DNA from: Rhodoferax aquaticus
GTDB taxonomy: Bacteria; Pseudomonadota; Gammaproteobacteria; Burkholderiales; Burkholderiaceae_C
Direction: 5' to 3'
NCBI RefSeq assembly: GCF_006974105.1
Contig: NZ_CP036282.1
Coordinates: 2,170,001-2,234,000 of the forward strand
DNA length: 64,000 nucleotides
Part shown: one piece after another, positions 45,081 through 54,959 of the stretch
Layout of the letters: every line of letters starts with the position of its first letter
Position numbering within the stretch: the stretch's first letter is position 1
Notes under the pieces: generated by a model
What the model was told of the DNA's origin: nothing
The model's input: only the letters and a program-made list of their open reading frames with translations
Databases searched by the model: none
Translations under genes and position numbers: made by a program

Positions 45081-47495
45081 ATGAACGCACTTGTTGACGT
45101 CTCTTTCTTTCCACGCGCCGCTAAGCCGCTGTCCAGTTACCGAAAGTATTGGGCTGCTCGCTTTGGCAACGCGCCCTTTTTCCCTATGAGTCGCAGTGAG
45201 ATGGACAAACTGGGATGGGACAGTTGCGACATCATTATTGTGACTGGCGACGCCTACGTAGATCACCCGAGCTTTGGAATGTCGGTCATTGGGCGTATGT
45301 TAGAGGCGCAAGGCTTTCGCGTGGGCATCATTGCACAACCCGATTGGACCAGCGCAGACGCTTTCAAGGCGTTGGGTAAGCCGAATCTGTTTTGGGGTGT
45401 TACCGCTGGCAATATGGACTCCATGATTAACCGTTACACGGCGGACCGCAAGATTCGCAGTGATGACGCTTACACGCCGGGGGACATAGGGGGCAAGCGG
45501 CCCGATCGTGCAGCAATTGTGTACAGCCAACGTTGCCGCGAGGCATTTAAAGATGTGCCAGTGGTCTTAGGGGGCATTGAAGGAAGCCTGCGCCGCATTG
45601 CGCATTACGATTACTGGAGCGATAAAGTCCGCCGTAGCGTCGTGGTCGACGCCAAATGTGACCTGCTGTTGTACGGGAATGCAGAGCGGGCTATTGTGGA
45701 AATCGCGCATCGCTTGGCGTCTAAAGAACCAGTTGAACGCATTACCGATGTGCGAGGCACCGCTTTTGTGCGTCGCTCGGATGACGAGACGGGTAAAGGT
45801 TGGTTTGAGATTGACTCTACCAGCGTGGATGAACCGGGTAGGGTAGAGGCCCACGTCAATCCCTACATGACCACCTCTGAGCAGGCTGCAGAGCAGGGCA
45901 CTACCTGCGCAAAAGAAGACGAAGCTAAGCAAGTGGCTGAAAATGCTACTAAAGAAGGAGCGGCTCGCGCAGGTTTGGCGGCGCTTAAGCTTGAGACCGG
46001 TACCACTGGCGAAGTGAATGCCTCCATCAAGCCACTCACCTTCATGGCCAATCCATCGCTGCCCAGCGGTAAAGGCAAGTTACGTGTGCCGCCACGCGAC
46101 CGATCGGTGATTCGTTTGCCTAGTTATGAACAGGTGAAGAGTGATCCTGTGTTGTACGCCCATGCCAACCGGGTTCTGCACTTGGAAACCAATCCCGGCA
46201 ATGCACGCGCTTTGGTGCAAGCACATGGGGAAGGGGCCACCGCGCGTGATGTTTGGATCAACCCGCCCCCTATTCCGCTGACCACGTCAGAGATGGACCT
46301 GGTCTTTGATCTACCCTACGCGCGCAGCCCACACCCCAGCTATGCGGACGAAAACGGCAGCCACGAGCACAGCACCAAGATTCCCGCTTGGGAGATGATT
46401 CGCTTTAGTGTCAACATCATGCGAGGGTGCTTTGGTGGGTGTACGTTCTGCTCCATTACCGAACATGAAGGCCGGATCATTCAAAGCCGTTCGGAAGACT
46501 CTGTGATCAAAGAAATCGAGGACATTCGCGACAAGGTCAAAGGGTTCACGGGCACTATTTCCGATTTGGGCGGCCCGACAGCCAATATGTACCGCTTAGG
46601 CTGCCGTAGCCCTGAGATCGAGGCTGCTTGCCGCAAACCTAGCTGCGTCTACCCCGGCATTTGTCAGAATTTGACCACGGACCACGGCCCGTTGATCAAG
46701 ATGTACCGCCGAGGGCGTGCGCTCAAGGGTATCAAGAAGATATTGATCGGCTCCGGCCTGCGTTACGACTTGGCAGTCAAAAGCCCTGAGTACGTCAAAG
46801 AATTGGTGCAGCACCATGTGGGTGGCTATCTCAAGATTGCGCCTGAACACACCGAACAGGGGCCTCTCACGAAAATGATGAAGCCGGGCATTGGCTCCTA
46901 CGACAAGTTCAAAACCTTGTTTGAGAAGTTCAGTGCGGAAGCCGGCAAGAAGCAGTTTTTGATACCGTACTTCATCGCCGCCCATCCCGGGACCACCGAC
47001 GAAGATATGATGAACTTGGCCATCTGGCTCAAGAAAAACGGGTTCCGTGCGGACCAAGTGCAGACGTTCTATCCCAGTCCTATGGCCACCGCTACCGCCA
47101 TGTACCACTCAGGGCGCAATACCTTGCGCAAGGTCCGGCGTCAGGTGGAAAGCGATGAGGAAACCGTGGACATCGTGCGCGGCGAGAAACGCCGTCGCTT
47201 GCACAAAGCCTTTTTGCGTTACCACGACGCCAACAACTGGCCCTTGCTGCGTGAGGCACTTAAAACCATGGGCCGGGCCGATCTGATTGGCAATGGCAAG
47301 CACCATTTGATCCCAACCTTTCAGCCCTTGGGTGACGGCGGTTACCAAACTGCGCGCAAGAAAAACTCGACGGTTGCGCCAACCAAAGCTGCGGCGCCGG
47401 TGAAAGGACGCATGCTGACCCAGCATACAGGCTTGCCGCCACGGGTCACAGGCGCCGCTAAACCTGCTCCAAAGTTGGTGCGCAAAGCACGCTAA
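45081..47495 (+). CDS. YgiQ family radical SAM protein
   Basis: The ~804-aa enzyme of the UPF0313 family has the 4Fe-4S site C450-x3-C454-x2-C457 in [11 protein letters not shown]. It opens [23 protein letters not shown], as in YgiQ, with [11 protein letters not shown] following. There is an unconserved low-complexity region (about 265-310) and a basic Ala-rich tail. The family's reaction is unknown. ATG 45081 has GAGAAG upstream; a TTG at 45057 is less likely. Confidence 0.93.
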   Translation: MNALVDVSFFPRAAKPLSSYRKYWAARFGNAPFFPMSRSEMDKLGWDSCDIIIVTGDAYVDHPSFGMSVIGRMLEAQGFRVGIIAQPDWTSADAFKALGKPNLFWGVTAGNMDSMINRYTADRKIRSDDAYTPGDIGGKRPDRAAIVYSQRCREAFKDVPVVLGGIEGSLRRIAHYDYWSDKVRRSVVVDAKCDLLLYGNAERAIVEIAHRLASKEPVERITDVRGTAFVRRSDDETGKGWFEIDSTSVDEPGRVEAHVNPYMTTSEQAAEQGTTCAKEDEAKQVAENATKEGAARAGLAALKLETGTTGEVNASIKPLTFMANPSLPSGKGKLRVPPRDRSVIRLPSYEQVKSDPVLYAHANRVLHLETNPGNARALVQAHGEGATARDVWINPPPIPLTTSEMDLVFDLPYARSPHPSYADENGSHEHSTKIPAWEMIRFSVNIMRGCFGGCTFCSITEHEGRIIQSRSEDSVIKEIEDIRDKVKGFTGTISDLGGPTANMYRLGCRSPEIEAACRKPSCVYPGICQNLTTDHGPLIKMYRRGRALKGIKKILIGSGLRYDLAVKSPEYVKELVQHHVGGYLKIAPEHTEQGPLTKMMKPGIGSYDKFKTLFEKFSAEAGKKQFLIPYFIAAHPGTTDEDMMNLAIWLKKNGFRADQVQTFYPSPMATATAMYHSGRNTLRKVRRQVESDEETVDIVRGEKRRRLHKAFLRYHDANNWPLLREALKTMGRADLIGNGKHHLIPTFQPLGDGGYQTARKKNSTVAPTKAAAPVKGRMLTQHTGLPPRVTGAAKPAPKLVRKAR

Positions 47496-47996
47496 TGCAT
47501 TTTGCGAGCTACATAAAGCGCCGCGCCTGAGCGTGCGCTCTTAAGTGCTCGTAATCCAGTGAGCGTTGTTCCCGCGTTCTCTCGTGGACCAAGGAAATTG
47601 GCGCGTGGATATCGCTTAACAACCGCGTGTTGAGCAGCTCTGTTGTGTGCGCTAATTTCTGTGCGTGCACTGCGTGTATTCGCAGGTGAACTTTTGTGAA
47701 TGCCCCCCTCAGTGCGCGCAAGGATGTGCTTAGCAGCTGCCGTGGAGCTGATATCGCGCTTACTAGTGAACTGAAAAAGCGCAGGATGGTCGAGGCAGTT
47801 TGGGGTGGGAAGGTCGTGTTGCTCATTCGGTGTTCTGGAAGTCAATGCTTTGAGACTAACGAGGCCAGGCCTGTTTGAAAATCAATCATTTCTGTCGTAA
47901 GTGGTCGATATTCCTAACCAGCAAATGGCGCCAAATGGGTTAGGCTTGGTAGGCTGTTAAGCCTGTGGGCTTGCACCCTTGCGAACACTAAGAGCT
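47496..47996. other. gene-free interval before the LysR gene
   Basis: About 500 bp without a supportable gene. Two overlapping minus-strand frames of 105-117 codons exist but their sequences are unlike proteins and lack an SD. Near 47950-47965 there is a short inverted repeat (AGGCT-GTTA-AGCCT). The interval presumably holds the LysR promoter. A small RNA cannot be excluded. Confidence 0.45.
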
Positions 47997-48914
47997 ATGC
48001 GCCTGCCACTGCAAACACTGCCAACCTTTCGGGCCGTTGCCCAACTATCCAGCTTACGCGCGGCGGGTGAGCAGTTGCACCTTACGCACAGTGCCATTAG
48101 CCAACAGATCCGCTTATTGGAGGAGCAAATCGGATTCCCGGTGTTTGATCGCCGTGGACGCCGCGTGGTATTGAACGAAGCAGGTATTGCCCTGTTGCGC
48201 GTCGTGGAACAAGCGTTGTCGCAGCTCGACGAGGGTGTGCGCATGGCGGGCGCTATTGCACACGGCGAGGCGCAGCTTCTGCGTTTAACCGTGCTGCCAT
48301 CCTTTGCGCAACATTGGTTACTGCCACGTATGCACATGTGGCGCCAAGAGCACCCCACGCTCACGATGGAGATCCATACATCTCTCAAAGCCATGGACCT
48401 CAAACGGGACGGCTACCACGCTGCGTTGCGACAAGGGCGTGGTCCTTGGCGCGGCTTAACTGCCACCAAGCTGCTCGACTCCCCCTTACTCGTCGTCTGT
48501 GCACCATCTTTTGCGACGCGACTTAAGGGTTGCAATGCACTGGATTTGCTGCACGAGCCTTTGCTAGGTACCCGTGCGCGTTGGGAGGCATGGTTTGCAA
48601 AGGCTGGTCACGACTGTAGGGTGACTCCGACCACGGTTTTCAATGATATGGGCATCATGTTGCAGGCGGCTGAACGTGGCTTGGGCATCGGTTTAGGGCG
48701 TGAAATGTTGGTGCGTGATGCCTTGCATGAGGGCCGCTTGGTTCAATTGTTTCCAGAAGTCCTCCTAGACGCAAACAGCGATACCTTTTGGTTGGTGTAT
48801 CCCCCAGAATTAGCCGACTGGGCCCCATTGTGTGCACTGCAGAACTGGTTAATCCGCGAATTGAATGAAGCCGGAGCAGCTAACAAGCCCGACGGTGTTT
48901 GGGGTGACGCCTAA
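47997..48914 (+). CDS. LysR-type regulator (GcvA-like)
   Basis: A 305-aa regulator with the HTH region LPTFRAVAQLSSLRAAGEQLHLTHSAIS split over residues 7-35 and an effector domain resembling GcvA/AmpR members (VLPSFAQHWLLPRM, ERGLGIGLGRE). ATG 47997 is preferred; the TTG at 47979 is an alternative. comEC begins 20 bp after its stop, so the two may be co-transcribed. Whether it regulates comEC is unknown. Confidence 0.92.
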   Translation: MRLPLQTLPTFRAVAQLSSLRAAGEQLHLTHSAISQQIRLLEEQIGFPVFDRRGRRVVLNEAGIALLRVVEQALSQLDEGVRMAGAIAHGEAQLLRLTVLPSFAQHWLLPRMHMWRQEHPTLTMEIHTSLKAMDLKRDGYHAALRQGRGPWRGLTATKLLDSPLLVVCAPSFATRLKGCNALDLLHEPLLGTRARWEAWFAKAGHDCRVTPTTVFNDMGIMLQAAERGLGIGLGREMLVRDALHEGRLVQLFPEVLLDANSDTFWLVYPPELADWAPLCALQNWLIRELNEAGAANKPDGVWGDA

Positions 48915-48934
48915 GCGGGGCTAGGGGGCCAGAT

Positions 48935-51430
48935 ATGCCTTCAGAGTCGAAACTGGCCAACTCCTCTCGCTGGCCCTCGGACGCCTTTACCCCCATTTTG
49001 CTGGCGTTGGTGGTAGGTGTTGCCCTTCAATTGCAGCAAACCGCACTGTGGGATCGTCATATCTATGAGGCCACTTTGCTTGTTGCGCTCGTGCTTATTG
49101 TTCTGTGTGCTATCAAAAAAGTTGCAGTTGCCCACGTGGGGTGGTGCTTGGCGCTTGCGTGGCTATCTGTGGGTTTTGCGAGCACGGGTTTGCGGGCGAG
49201 CTGGTACCAAGATCACCGCTTGGATCCTGATTTAGAAGGGCGCGACCTGGTGGTGGTTGGCATCGTTAGCGAACTCCCTCAGTTCAGCGACGCAGGTCTT
49301 CGGTTTCGATTGTCGGTGGAGTCCGCACAGCTGCAAGGCCAAGCGATAAAGGTCCCCCGTACCATGGACGTGGGGTGGTATGCCGGTGTGTACCCTCATG
49401 CGAAAGAGCCACAAGGCTTGCTGCGCCAACCCGCCAGCCTAGAGGCTGGTGAACGTTGGCAATTGGTGCTGCGCCTCAAAGCGCCCCATGGAAGCAGCAA
49501 TCCCCATGGGTTTGACTACGAGCTTTGGGCTTGGGAACAAGGTGTCCATGCCAATGCCTATGTGCGGGCCAGTAGTCAGGACCCAGAATCGATCAATTTG
49601 GGCCAAACTTGGACCTATCCAGTCGCTTGGGCGAGGCAATGGGTACGTACGCGCATCATGGACGCTGTTCCTGATCGTGACCGTGCAGGCTTGCTAGCGG
49701 CGCTGGTCGTAGGCGAGCAGGCCGCCATTGACCGAGCCCAGTGGGACGTCTACCGGGCAACGGGTGTGGCGCATTTGGTCAGTATCTCTGGCTTGCACAT
49801 CACCATGTTCGCCTGGGGCGCTACGTTTCTTGTAGGGTACCTATGGCGACGTAGCATGCGTGCGTGTTCGTGGCTGCCTGCGTCTACGGCGGCGTTATTG
49901 GGGGGTGTGGTGCTTGCCTTTGGCTACGCTGTGTTCGCGGGCTGGGGTATACCCGCGCAGCGCACCTGCGTCATGCTGGGTGCGGTGGCGGCGCTAAAGG
50001 CCTTTGGTTTGAGGTGGCCTTGGCCAGTCGTGTGGTTGAGTGCGTTTGCGCTTGTCGTAGGTTGCGATCCGTGGGCCATGTTGCAACCCGGGTTTTGGCT
50101 AAGTTTTGTGGCCGTGGGTGTGCTATTTGCTACTGATTTAGGTGCAAACAGTGCAGGGCGCACGGGCGCTAAAGCTAAAGTGTGGTCCATGCTCCGGGAG
50201 CAATGGGTGATCACTACAGCATTGGCACCGTTGAGCGTATTGCTATTTGGACAGCTGTCACTGGTGAGTCTTGCTGCCAATGCTTTTGCTATTCCTTGGG
50301 TCACCTTGGTCATCACACCGTTGGCCATGGTGGGCGTCATAGTGCCTGCTGTTCTTCCTTTGGCGAGTGCAGCAGGGCTAGGGTTGCAGCTTGTTCTCCA
50401 GTTCTTTGCTGCCTTGCCCAATGCCGCACTGGCTTTTCCAAGTCCTCCGCTTTGGCTTGCCGTGGGTGGCGCCATCGGGGCCGGTATGCTCGTCTTTCCG
50501 TGGCACTGGACGCATCGGCTGCTAGGGCTCCCGCTGCTTGCGCCCGTGTTGCTCTGGCAGCCCGCGCTGCCTCCATTGGGTGAATTCGAACTATTGGCTG
50601 CCGATATAGGGCAGGGCAATGCCGTGCTGGTGCGCACAGCCACGCACGCCTTATTGTTTGACGCCGGGCCTCGTTACAGTTTAGAGAGCGATGCAGGGCA
50701 CCGAGTCTTGGTGCCTATGTTGCAGTCCCTTGGTACGCGGCTGAACCGTGTGGTGCTAAGCCATCGGGATTCCGACCATGTGGGGGGTGCTGCCGCGGTG
50801 CTTGCTATGCAAAAGCAGGCCGACTTGATGAGTTCGATTGAACGCGAACATCCCTTGCAACTGCAACGGCCTGCCACACCCTGTATCGCAGGCCAGCAAT
50901 GGGTGTGGGATGCTGTGGAATTTACAGTGTTGCATCCACAGAGTGGTGACTACAGCAAGCCCCTTAAACCCAATGCAATGTCCTGTGTATTGCGCATTCG
51001 TGCGGCGGGCTCAGCACCAGACAAACAACGGAGCCGCACCGCCTTATTGGTGGGGGACATCGAAAACTTGCAAGAAGCACGGCTAGTGGAGAGTGAGGGC
51101 CTTGGACTACGCGCCGATGTGTTGTTAGTGCCCCACCATGGGAGCAAAACGTCTAGCTCTGACGTGTTTCTTGACGCGGTGCAACCTACCTACGCGTTGG
51201 TGCAGTCTGGCTACCGCAACCGGTTTGGGCATCCGGCAGCAGAGGTCAAACTGCGTTACCTGAGTAGAGGCGTCACCGTGCTTGAATCAAGCCGCTGCGG
51301 CGCGATGACATGGCGGTCGTGGCAAGCGCAAAACGTACTGTGCCAGCGCGAAGTGGCTAAGAAGTACTGGCATCACCAGCTTAACCCACCTGGTGATGCC
51401 AGTAGCGCCCCTTTTTTGTCGGCGGATTAG
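48935..51430 (+). CDS. comEC: DNA internalisation protein ComEC/Rec2
   Basis: The 831-aa membrane protein forms the inner-membrane channel for single-stranded DNA in natural transformation. Residues ~60-200 are the DUF4131-like OB region, ~240-540 the competence membrane domain (GVAHLVSISGLHITMFAW, GWGIPAQRTCVMLG), and ~550-800 a metallo-beta-lactamase domain with LSHRDSDHVGG and LLVPHHGSKTSSS. An SD (AGGGGG) precedes the ATG. The 3' end contains a terminator-like hairpin before the stop. Pilus and other uptake genes are not in this window. Confidence 0.95.
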   Translation: MPSESKLANSSRWPSDAFTPILLALVVGVALQLQQTALWDRHIYEATLLVALVLIVLCAIKKVAVAHVGWCLALAWLSVGFASTGLRASWYQDHRLDPDLEGRDLVVVGIVSELPQFSDAGLRFRLSVESAQLQGQAIKVPRTMDVGWYAGVYPHAKEPQGLLRQPASLEAGERWQLVLRLKAPHGSSNPHGFDYELWAWEQGVHANAYVRASSQDPESINLGQTWTYPVAWARQWVRTRIMDAVPDRDRAGLLAALVVGEQAAIDRAQWDVYRATGVAHLVSISGLHITMFAWGATFLVGYLWRRSMRACSWLPASTAALLGGVVLAFGYAVFAGWGIPAQRTCVMLGAVAALKAFGLRWPWPVVWLSAFALVVGCDPWAMLQPGFWLSFVAVGVLFATDLGANSAGRTGAKAKVWSMLREQWVITTALAPLSVLLFGQLSLVSLAANAFAIPWVTLVITPLAMVGVIVPAVLPLASAAGLGLQLVLQFFAALPNAALAFPSPPLWLAVGGAIGAGMLVFPWHWTHRLLGLPLLAPVLLWQPALPPLGEFELLAADIGQGNAVLVRTATHALLFDAGPRYSLESDAGHRVLVPMLQSLGTRLNRVVLSHRDSDHVGGAAAVLAMQKQADLMSSIEREHPLQLQRPATPCIAGQQWVWDAVEFTVLHPQSGDYSKPLKPNAMSCVLRIRAAGSAPDKQRSRTALLVGDIENLQEARLVESEGLGLRADVLLVPHHGSKTSSSDVFLDAVQPTYALVQSGYRNRFGHPAAEVKLRYLSRGVTVLESSRCGAMTWRSWQAQNVLCQREVAKKYWHHQLNPPGDASSAPFLSAD
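51365..51416 (+). terminator. intrinsic-terminator-like hairpin inside the comEC 3' end
   Basis: TACTGGCATCACCAG (51365-51379) and CTGGTGATGCCAGTA (51390-51404) form a perfect 15-bp stem with a 10-nt loop; after GCGCCCC comes TTTTTT (51411-51416). This is the strongest terminator pattern in the window, yet it lies before the comEC stop (51428-51430). Confidence 0.7.
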
Positions 51431-51490
51431 TGTATTTTGGTAGGAGGCACGCTGGGTTTTCTGGATAATGGAATGCAATCAGGAGCACGC

Positions 51491-52354
51491 ATGAAAGTTG
51501 CCGAAGTAGAGAAAGAACTAGACCACGCCAAGACCCAAGGGCCCTTGCGCGACATCATCATTGCACCCTGCCCAGAGGCCCTGATCGAACTCATGCGAGA
51601 AGTTCAAAGTGGTGATCCTGATCCAGCCGTGATTGCACGCATTGCAGGCAGCGATGTCGCTATGGCGGCGTCCTTGTTGCGGATTGCCAATAGCCCTGTC
51701 TTTGCCCGCTCACGGCCAGCGTCTACGGTGTCGGAGGCGGTTGCTATTTTGGGCCTGGCGCACAGCATTGGCATTTTGGCCGGGTTCATCACACGCAAGG
51801 CCATGCCGGTGAAATCCCCATTGCTTGAACATTTCTGGGAAACCTCGACCCGCCGTGCCAGTGCTATGGAGTACATCGCCCGCCAGTTGTACGTGGTGGA
51901 TGCGGGGACCGCGCAAACTTGCGGTTTGTTTTGTCACATCGGCATGCCTGTGATGATGCAAGGGCTTAAAGGGTATGCAGACACCTTGGCAACTGCGATG
52001 GCGGAGCATGACCGCAGTTTCACGGGGATCGAAAATGCGGCCCATAGAACCGACCATGCAGTAGTCGGTGCGTTGGTCGCAAAGACCTGGCTGTTGCCAC
52101 CCAATATCACTTTGGCCATTCGGCTGCACCACGATTTAACCTGTCTTCAAGACCAGCGCCTTCCCAAAGAGGTGCGTACTCTGGTGGCCATGGCCCTGGT
52201 CGCCGAGCATTTGGTGGCCACCCACGAAGGTGTGCCAGAACAACCCGAATGGGAGGCCGACGGAGCCCACGCGCTTGCTTATCTCAATGTGACCCGTGGT
52301 GAGGTCGAGATGTGGCAAGATCAGTTGCAGCCCTACTTTGAAAGCTCGGGCTAG
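51491..52354 (+). CDS. HDOD domain signalling protein
   Basis: The 287-aa soluble protein is mostly one HDOD domain, a catalytically inactive HD-like fold (PAVIARIAGSDVAMAASLLRIANSPVF...VSEAVAILGLAHSIGILAG). HDOD proteins act in signalling with c-di-GMP or kinase partners and no enzyme activity is expected. ATG 51491 has CAGGAG upstream; the earlier in-frame start (51437) has no SD and almost touches comEC. Confidence 0.9.
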   Translation: MKVAEVEKELDHAKTQGPLRDIIIAPCPEALIELMREVQSGDPDPAVIARIAGSDVAMAASLLRIANSPVFARSRPASTVSEAVAILGLAHSIGILAGFITRKAMPVKSPLLEHFWETSTRRASAMEYIARQLYVVDAGTAQTCGLFCHIGMPVMMQGLKGYADTLATAMAEHDRSFTGIENAAHRTDHAVVGALVAKTWLLPPNITLAIRLHHDLTCLQDQRLPKEVRTLVAMALVAEHLVATHEGVPEQPEWEADGAHALAYLNVTRGEVEMWQDQLQPYFESSG

Positions 52355-52381
52355 GCGCAGGTGATGCCAGCGCAGCGAATC

Positions 52382-53824
52382 CTAGTTAGAGGTGGCATCG
52401 ATCAAGTTGGGTGACTCGAATACCAAAGCTTCTAGGCCAAGACTCTTAATTCGGTTGGCGCTGATTTCGGCCTGCGCTTCTGTGTCATAGGGACCTACTC
52501 TCACCCGTGTGCGCTTACCTTTGCTGGTGTTGAGCGTTTGCTTAAACGCTGGGAGCCCCGCATCGCTGAGCTTGACATGGGCATTGAGCGCATTGTTTTC
52601 GTCTGCAAAAAGACCTACGTTGATATAGAAATGCGGTTCAGCTGAGGGACTGTTTGTGGCAGCCCCTTTGTTCGGCTGCGATTTAGCATTCGTGGGTTTA
52701 GAGGCGCTGGGCACAGCTTCGCCGCTGGCCGCTTTTTTCTGATTTGGCGCGTTAGTTCTCTTTAGTTCCTTGGCCGCTGCGGCGGCTTGTTGTGCAGCTT
52801 CGGATGCCAAAATCGCAGGGCTACTCAGCACTTCTTTGCTAGGTTTGTTGGGAGGACTGCTTAGGGGTTTGGGGGGTGCTGGCTTTTTGGATTCGGTCTC
52901 AGCAGACTTCGTTGCAGAGGGGGGCGGTGAGTCGGTCGCCGATGTCGGCTTTGCTGCTTGGGACTCCGCCTTAGCAGGGGTGGCTGGTGCACTGCTAGGC
53001 GTAGCAGATGCATCGGTGATTGGGTTGGCTCGGTTGCTAGCAAGGGTATTGGTGGCTTCCAAGCCAGACGAGGCCCGTGGAGGTGCGCTTGAGTTGCCGC
53101 TTGAGGGGGGAGCTTGAGGAACCGCGCTCGGCGCAGGTGTTGCAGGCGTGGTTTCCGCGGCATCAGGTGGTTTTATTGCCGGCGGGGCTAGCCCAGCGGG
53201 CACATCCGTAGGTAACTCTATAGTGCGTCCTACGGCGACTTGGCGAGCGCCTGGACTGGACGTGGCCAACGGGTTGTAGCCCGTTGCCTGCGCATAGGCA
53301 AAAAGTGCGGCGGCTGCGATGGCAGCGTTGCCCAATGCCAACCCAACAAGCCGCTTGCGAGAGCTTGCACGACGTTCCAACATGGCGCAGGCCTCGGGCA
53401 AAGTGCTGTTTGCCTCCAGAGCACTAGCCATACGTTTGCGGCAATGGGCGTGAAACAGCGCATTGCCATACACGCCGGGCACTGTGATCAGCGCGACTAA
53501 CAGAGTCAGCAACACCCCTAATTCCACTTCGGGAGGCCACTTGAGCAGCAATCGGCCTAGGCCAAAGACAAGAAGTGGAACGCCAGTCACGACACCGGCG
53601 TAGACCATGGCTGCCGGCCACAGTTGCCTAAAGGCCATCCAATTCAGCGTCAGGAACGCTGCCGCCCAGTTCCAACTTGGTCCACTGCGGTCAGAGGCTT
53701 CAAAACGGGCAAAGACGGGCAAGTAATAGTCGGTGCCTACAGAACCAATGGCCGCGCGGTAAAGCGACGTGGTTGCATCCAGGTCGGAAAGGTCGGCGCT
53801 AATGGTATCTGTGGCGGCTGGCAT
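52382..53824 (-). CDS. DUF2628/SPOR-domain membrane protein
   Basis: The 480-aa protein has a DUF2628-like N-terminal part with three to four membrane helices (about 50-190), a long Ala/Pro/Ser-rich periplasmic linker (about 200-395), and a C-terminal SPOR domain (about 398-475, FYINVGLFADENNALNAHVKLSDAGLPAF). SPOR domains bind denuded glycan strands at the septum, so a role in division-site envelope processing is likely. It is 19 bp downstream of the mltB homologue. Confidence 0.88.
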   Translation of the reverse strand: MPAATDTISADLSDLDATTSLYRAAIGSVGTDYYLPVFARFEASDRSGPSWNWAAAFLTLNWMAFRQLWPAAMVYAGVVTGVPLLVFGLGRLLLKWPPEVELGVLLTLLVALITVPGVYGNALFHAHCRKRMASALEANSTLPEACAMLERRASSRKRLVGLALGNAAIAAAALFAYAQATGYNPLATSSPGARQVAVGRTIELPTDVPAGLAPPAIKPPDAAETTPATPAPSAVPQAPPSSGNSSAPPRASSGLEATNTLASNRANPITDASATPSSAPATPAKAESQAAKPTSATDSPPPSATKSAETESKKPAPPKPLSSPPNKPSKEVLSSPAILASEAAQQAAAAAKELKRTNAPNQKKAASGEAVPSASKPTNAKSQPNKGAATNSPSAEPHFYINVGLFADENNALNAHVKLSDAGLPAFKQTLNTSKGKRTRVRVGPYDTEAQAEISANRIKSLGLEALVFESPNLIDATSN

Positions 53825-53843
53825 AGGGCTCTCAATGCGTCGC

Positions 53844-54959
53844 TTATTTTTGCATAGCTTTTGCTACTTCCTGGCCCAGCTCAATGACCGCCATTGCGTA
53901 GTAGCTGCTCCAGTTGTACCGGGTGATTGCGTAGAAATTCTCGGTGCCAACGACGTAGCTAGGTGCTTCGCTTCCATTTTGTAGTTCCACCAAAGCAAGA
54001 GGGCCTTGGTGCTGACGCGCGAGGTTGTCCAGTAGTGCACCTTTGGCCTGCATGTCGGACGCGCTGAAGGTTGGCAATATGTCGGGTGCCATGAGTGCAG
54101 GAAGGTCCAGTATGCTCGGGTCCAATTGCACAGGGTAATGCGTTGGCATGCCCGCCTTCCAGCGGAAGTTCTTGAAGTAATTGGCTACGGAGCCAATCAC
54201 ATCGGCGCTGCTGTTGAACAGATCAGCCCGGCCGTCGCCATCAAAGTCGATGGCATATTTTGTCCAGCTAGACGGCATGAATTGCGGCATGCCGAGGGCG
54301 CCCGCATAGCTACCCCGTAGTGCCAGCGGGTCGGTACCCGTGCGCTGTGTGAGCGCAAGGTAGGCTTCAAGTTCAGATAAGAAATACGCCGTACGCTCTT
54401 TGGCGCGAGGGTGCGCGCTAGGAAAATCAAAGGCCAAGGTGCAAAGCGCGTCCATGATGCGGAAACTACCTGTGTTTTGCCCGTAGATAGTCTCCACACC
54501 GATGACGCCCACCACAATGCTGGCGGGCACCCCAGTTTCACGCTCCGCACGTTCTAGTGCCTCCCGGTTAGCGAGCCAAAACTTAGCGCCCGCTTTGATG
54601 CGAACGGGTTCTATGAATCTGCTGCGGTAGGCTGCCCAGTTCTTGGGGACACCGACCGATGGTGGGGTAATCGCTTGGGCCACGGCGCTGGTGTAGCGAG
54701 CCTGGCCTACCATTTGACGCACCCAAGCTGGGTCTAGCTGGGCCCGTTGCGCCAGTGCATCTGCGGCTTGCATGGCGTCAGTGCGCTCGGAGTACAGCGG
54801 CCCCAAGGGGGCAATGGCTTTGGCCGGTTTGTGCTTCTTTTTGTTGGTTTTTGTGGTGGATTTCGTAGCTGGTTTCGGCTTGACTGGTTCGGCAGCCATT
54901 GCTGAACAGCCATAGCTTGCTATCAAGAATGCAGTGATGAGACGGGCTAAAGGATTCAC
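53844..54959 (-). CDS. mltB: lytic murein transglycosylase B-like
   Basis: The 371-aa periplasmic enzyme cleaves the MurNAc-GlcNAc bond of peptidoglycan. The start is GTG 54959, which overlaps the TgpA stop as GTGA. The signal peptide ends CSAMAA and has no good lipobox. A basic KPKPATKSTTKTNKKKHK linker follows. The catalytic Glu is in VIGVIGVETIYGQNTG, and the GAMGMPQFMPSSW-type segment reads GALGMPQFMPSSWTKYAIDFDG, typical of the SLT_2 family. Confidence 0.93.
   Translation of the reverse strand: MNPLARLITAFLIASYGCSAMAAEPVKPKPATKSTTKTNKKKHKPAKAIAPLGPLYSERTDAMQAADALAQRAQLDPAWVRQMVGQARYTSAVAQAITPPSVGVPKNWAAYRSRFIEPVRIKAGAKFWLANREALERAERETGVPASIVVGVIGVETIYGQNTGSFRIMDALCTLAFDFPSAHPRAKERTAYFLSELEAYLALTQRTGTDPLALRGSYAGALGMPQFMPSSWTKYAIDFDGDGRADLFNSSADVIGSVANYFKNFRWKAGMPTHYPVQLDPSILDLPALMAPDILPTFSASDMQAKGALLDNLARQHQGPLALVELQNGSEAPSYVVGTENFYAITRYNWSSYYAMAVIELGQEVAKAMQK

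Noticed and set aside
47492..47845. Overlapping minus-strand frames of 105-117 codons after the YgiQ gene
   Set aside because: Composition unlike a protein, no SD, two competing frames; left as gene-free.
49924..50643. 239-codon minus-strand frame in comEC
   Set aside because: Antisense shadow of the competence membrane domain.
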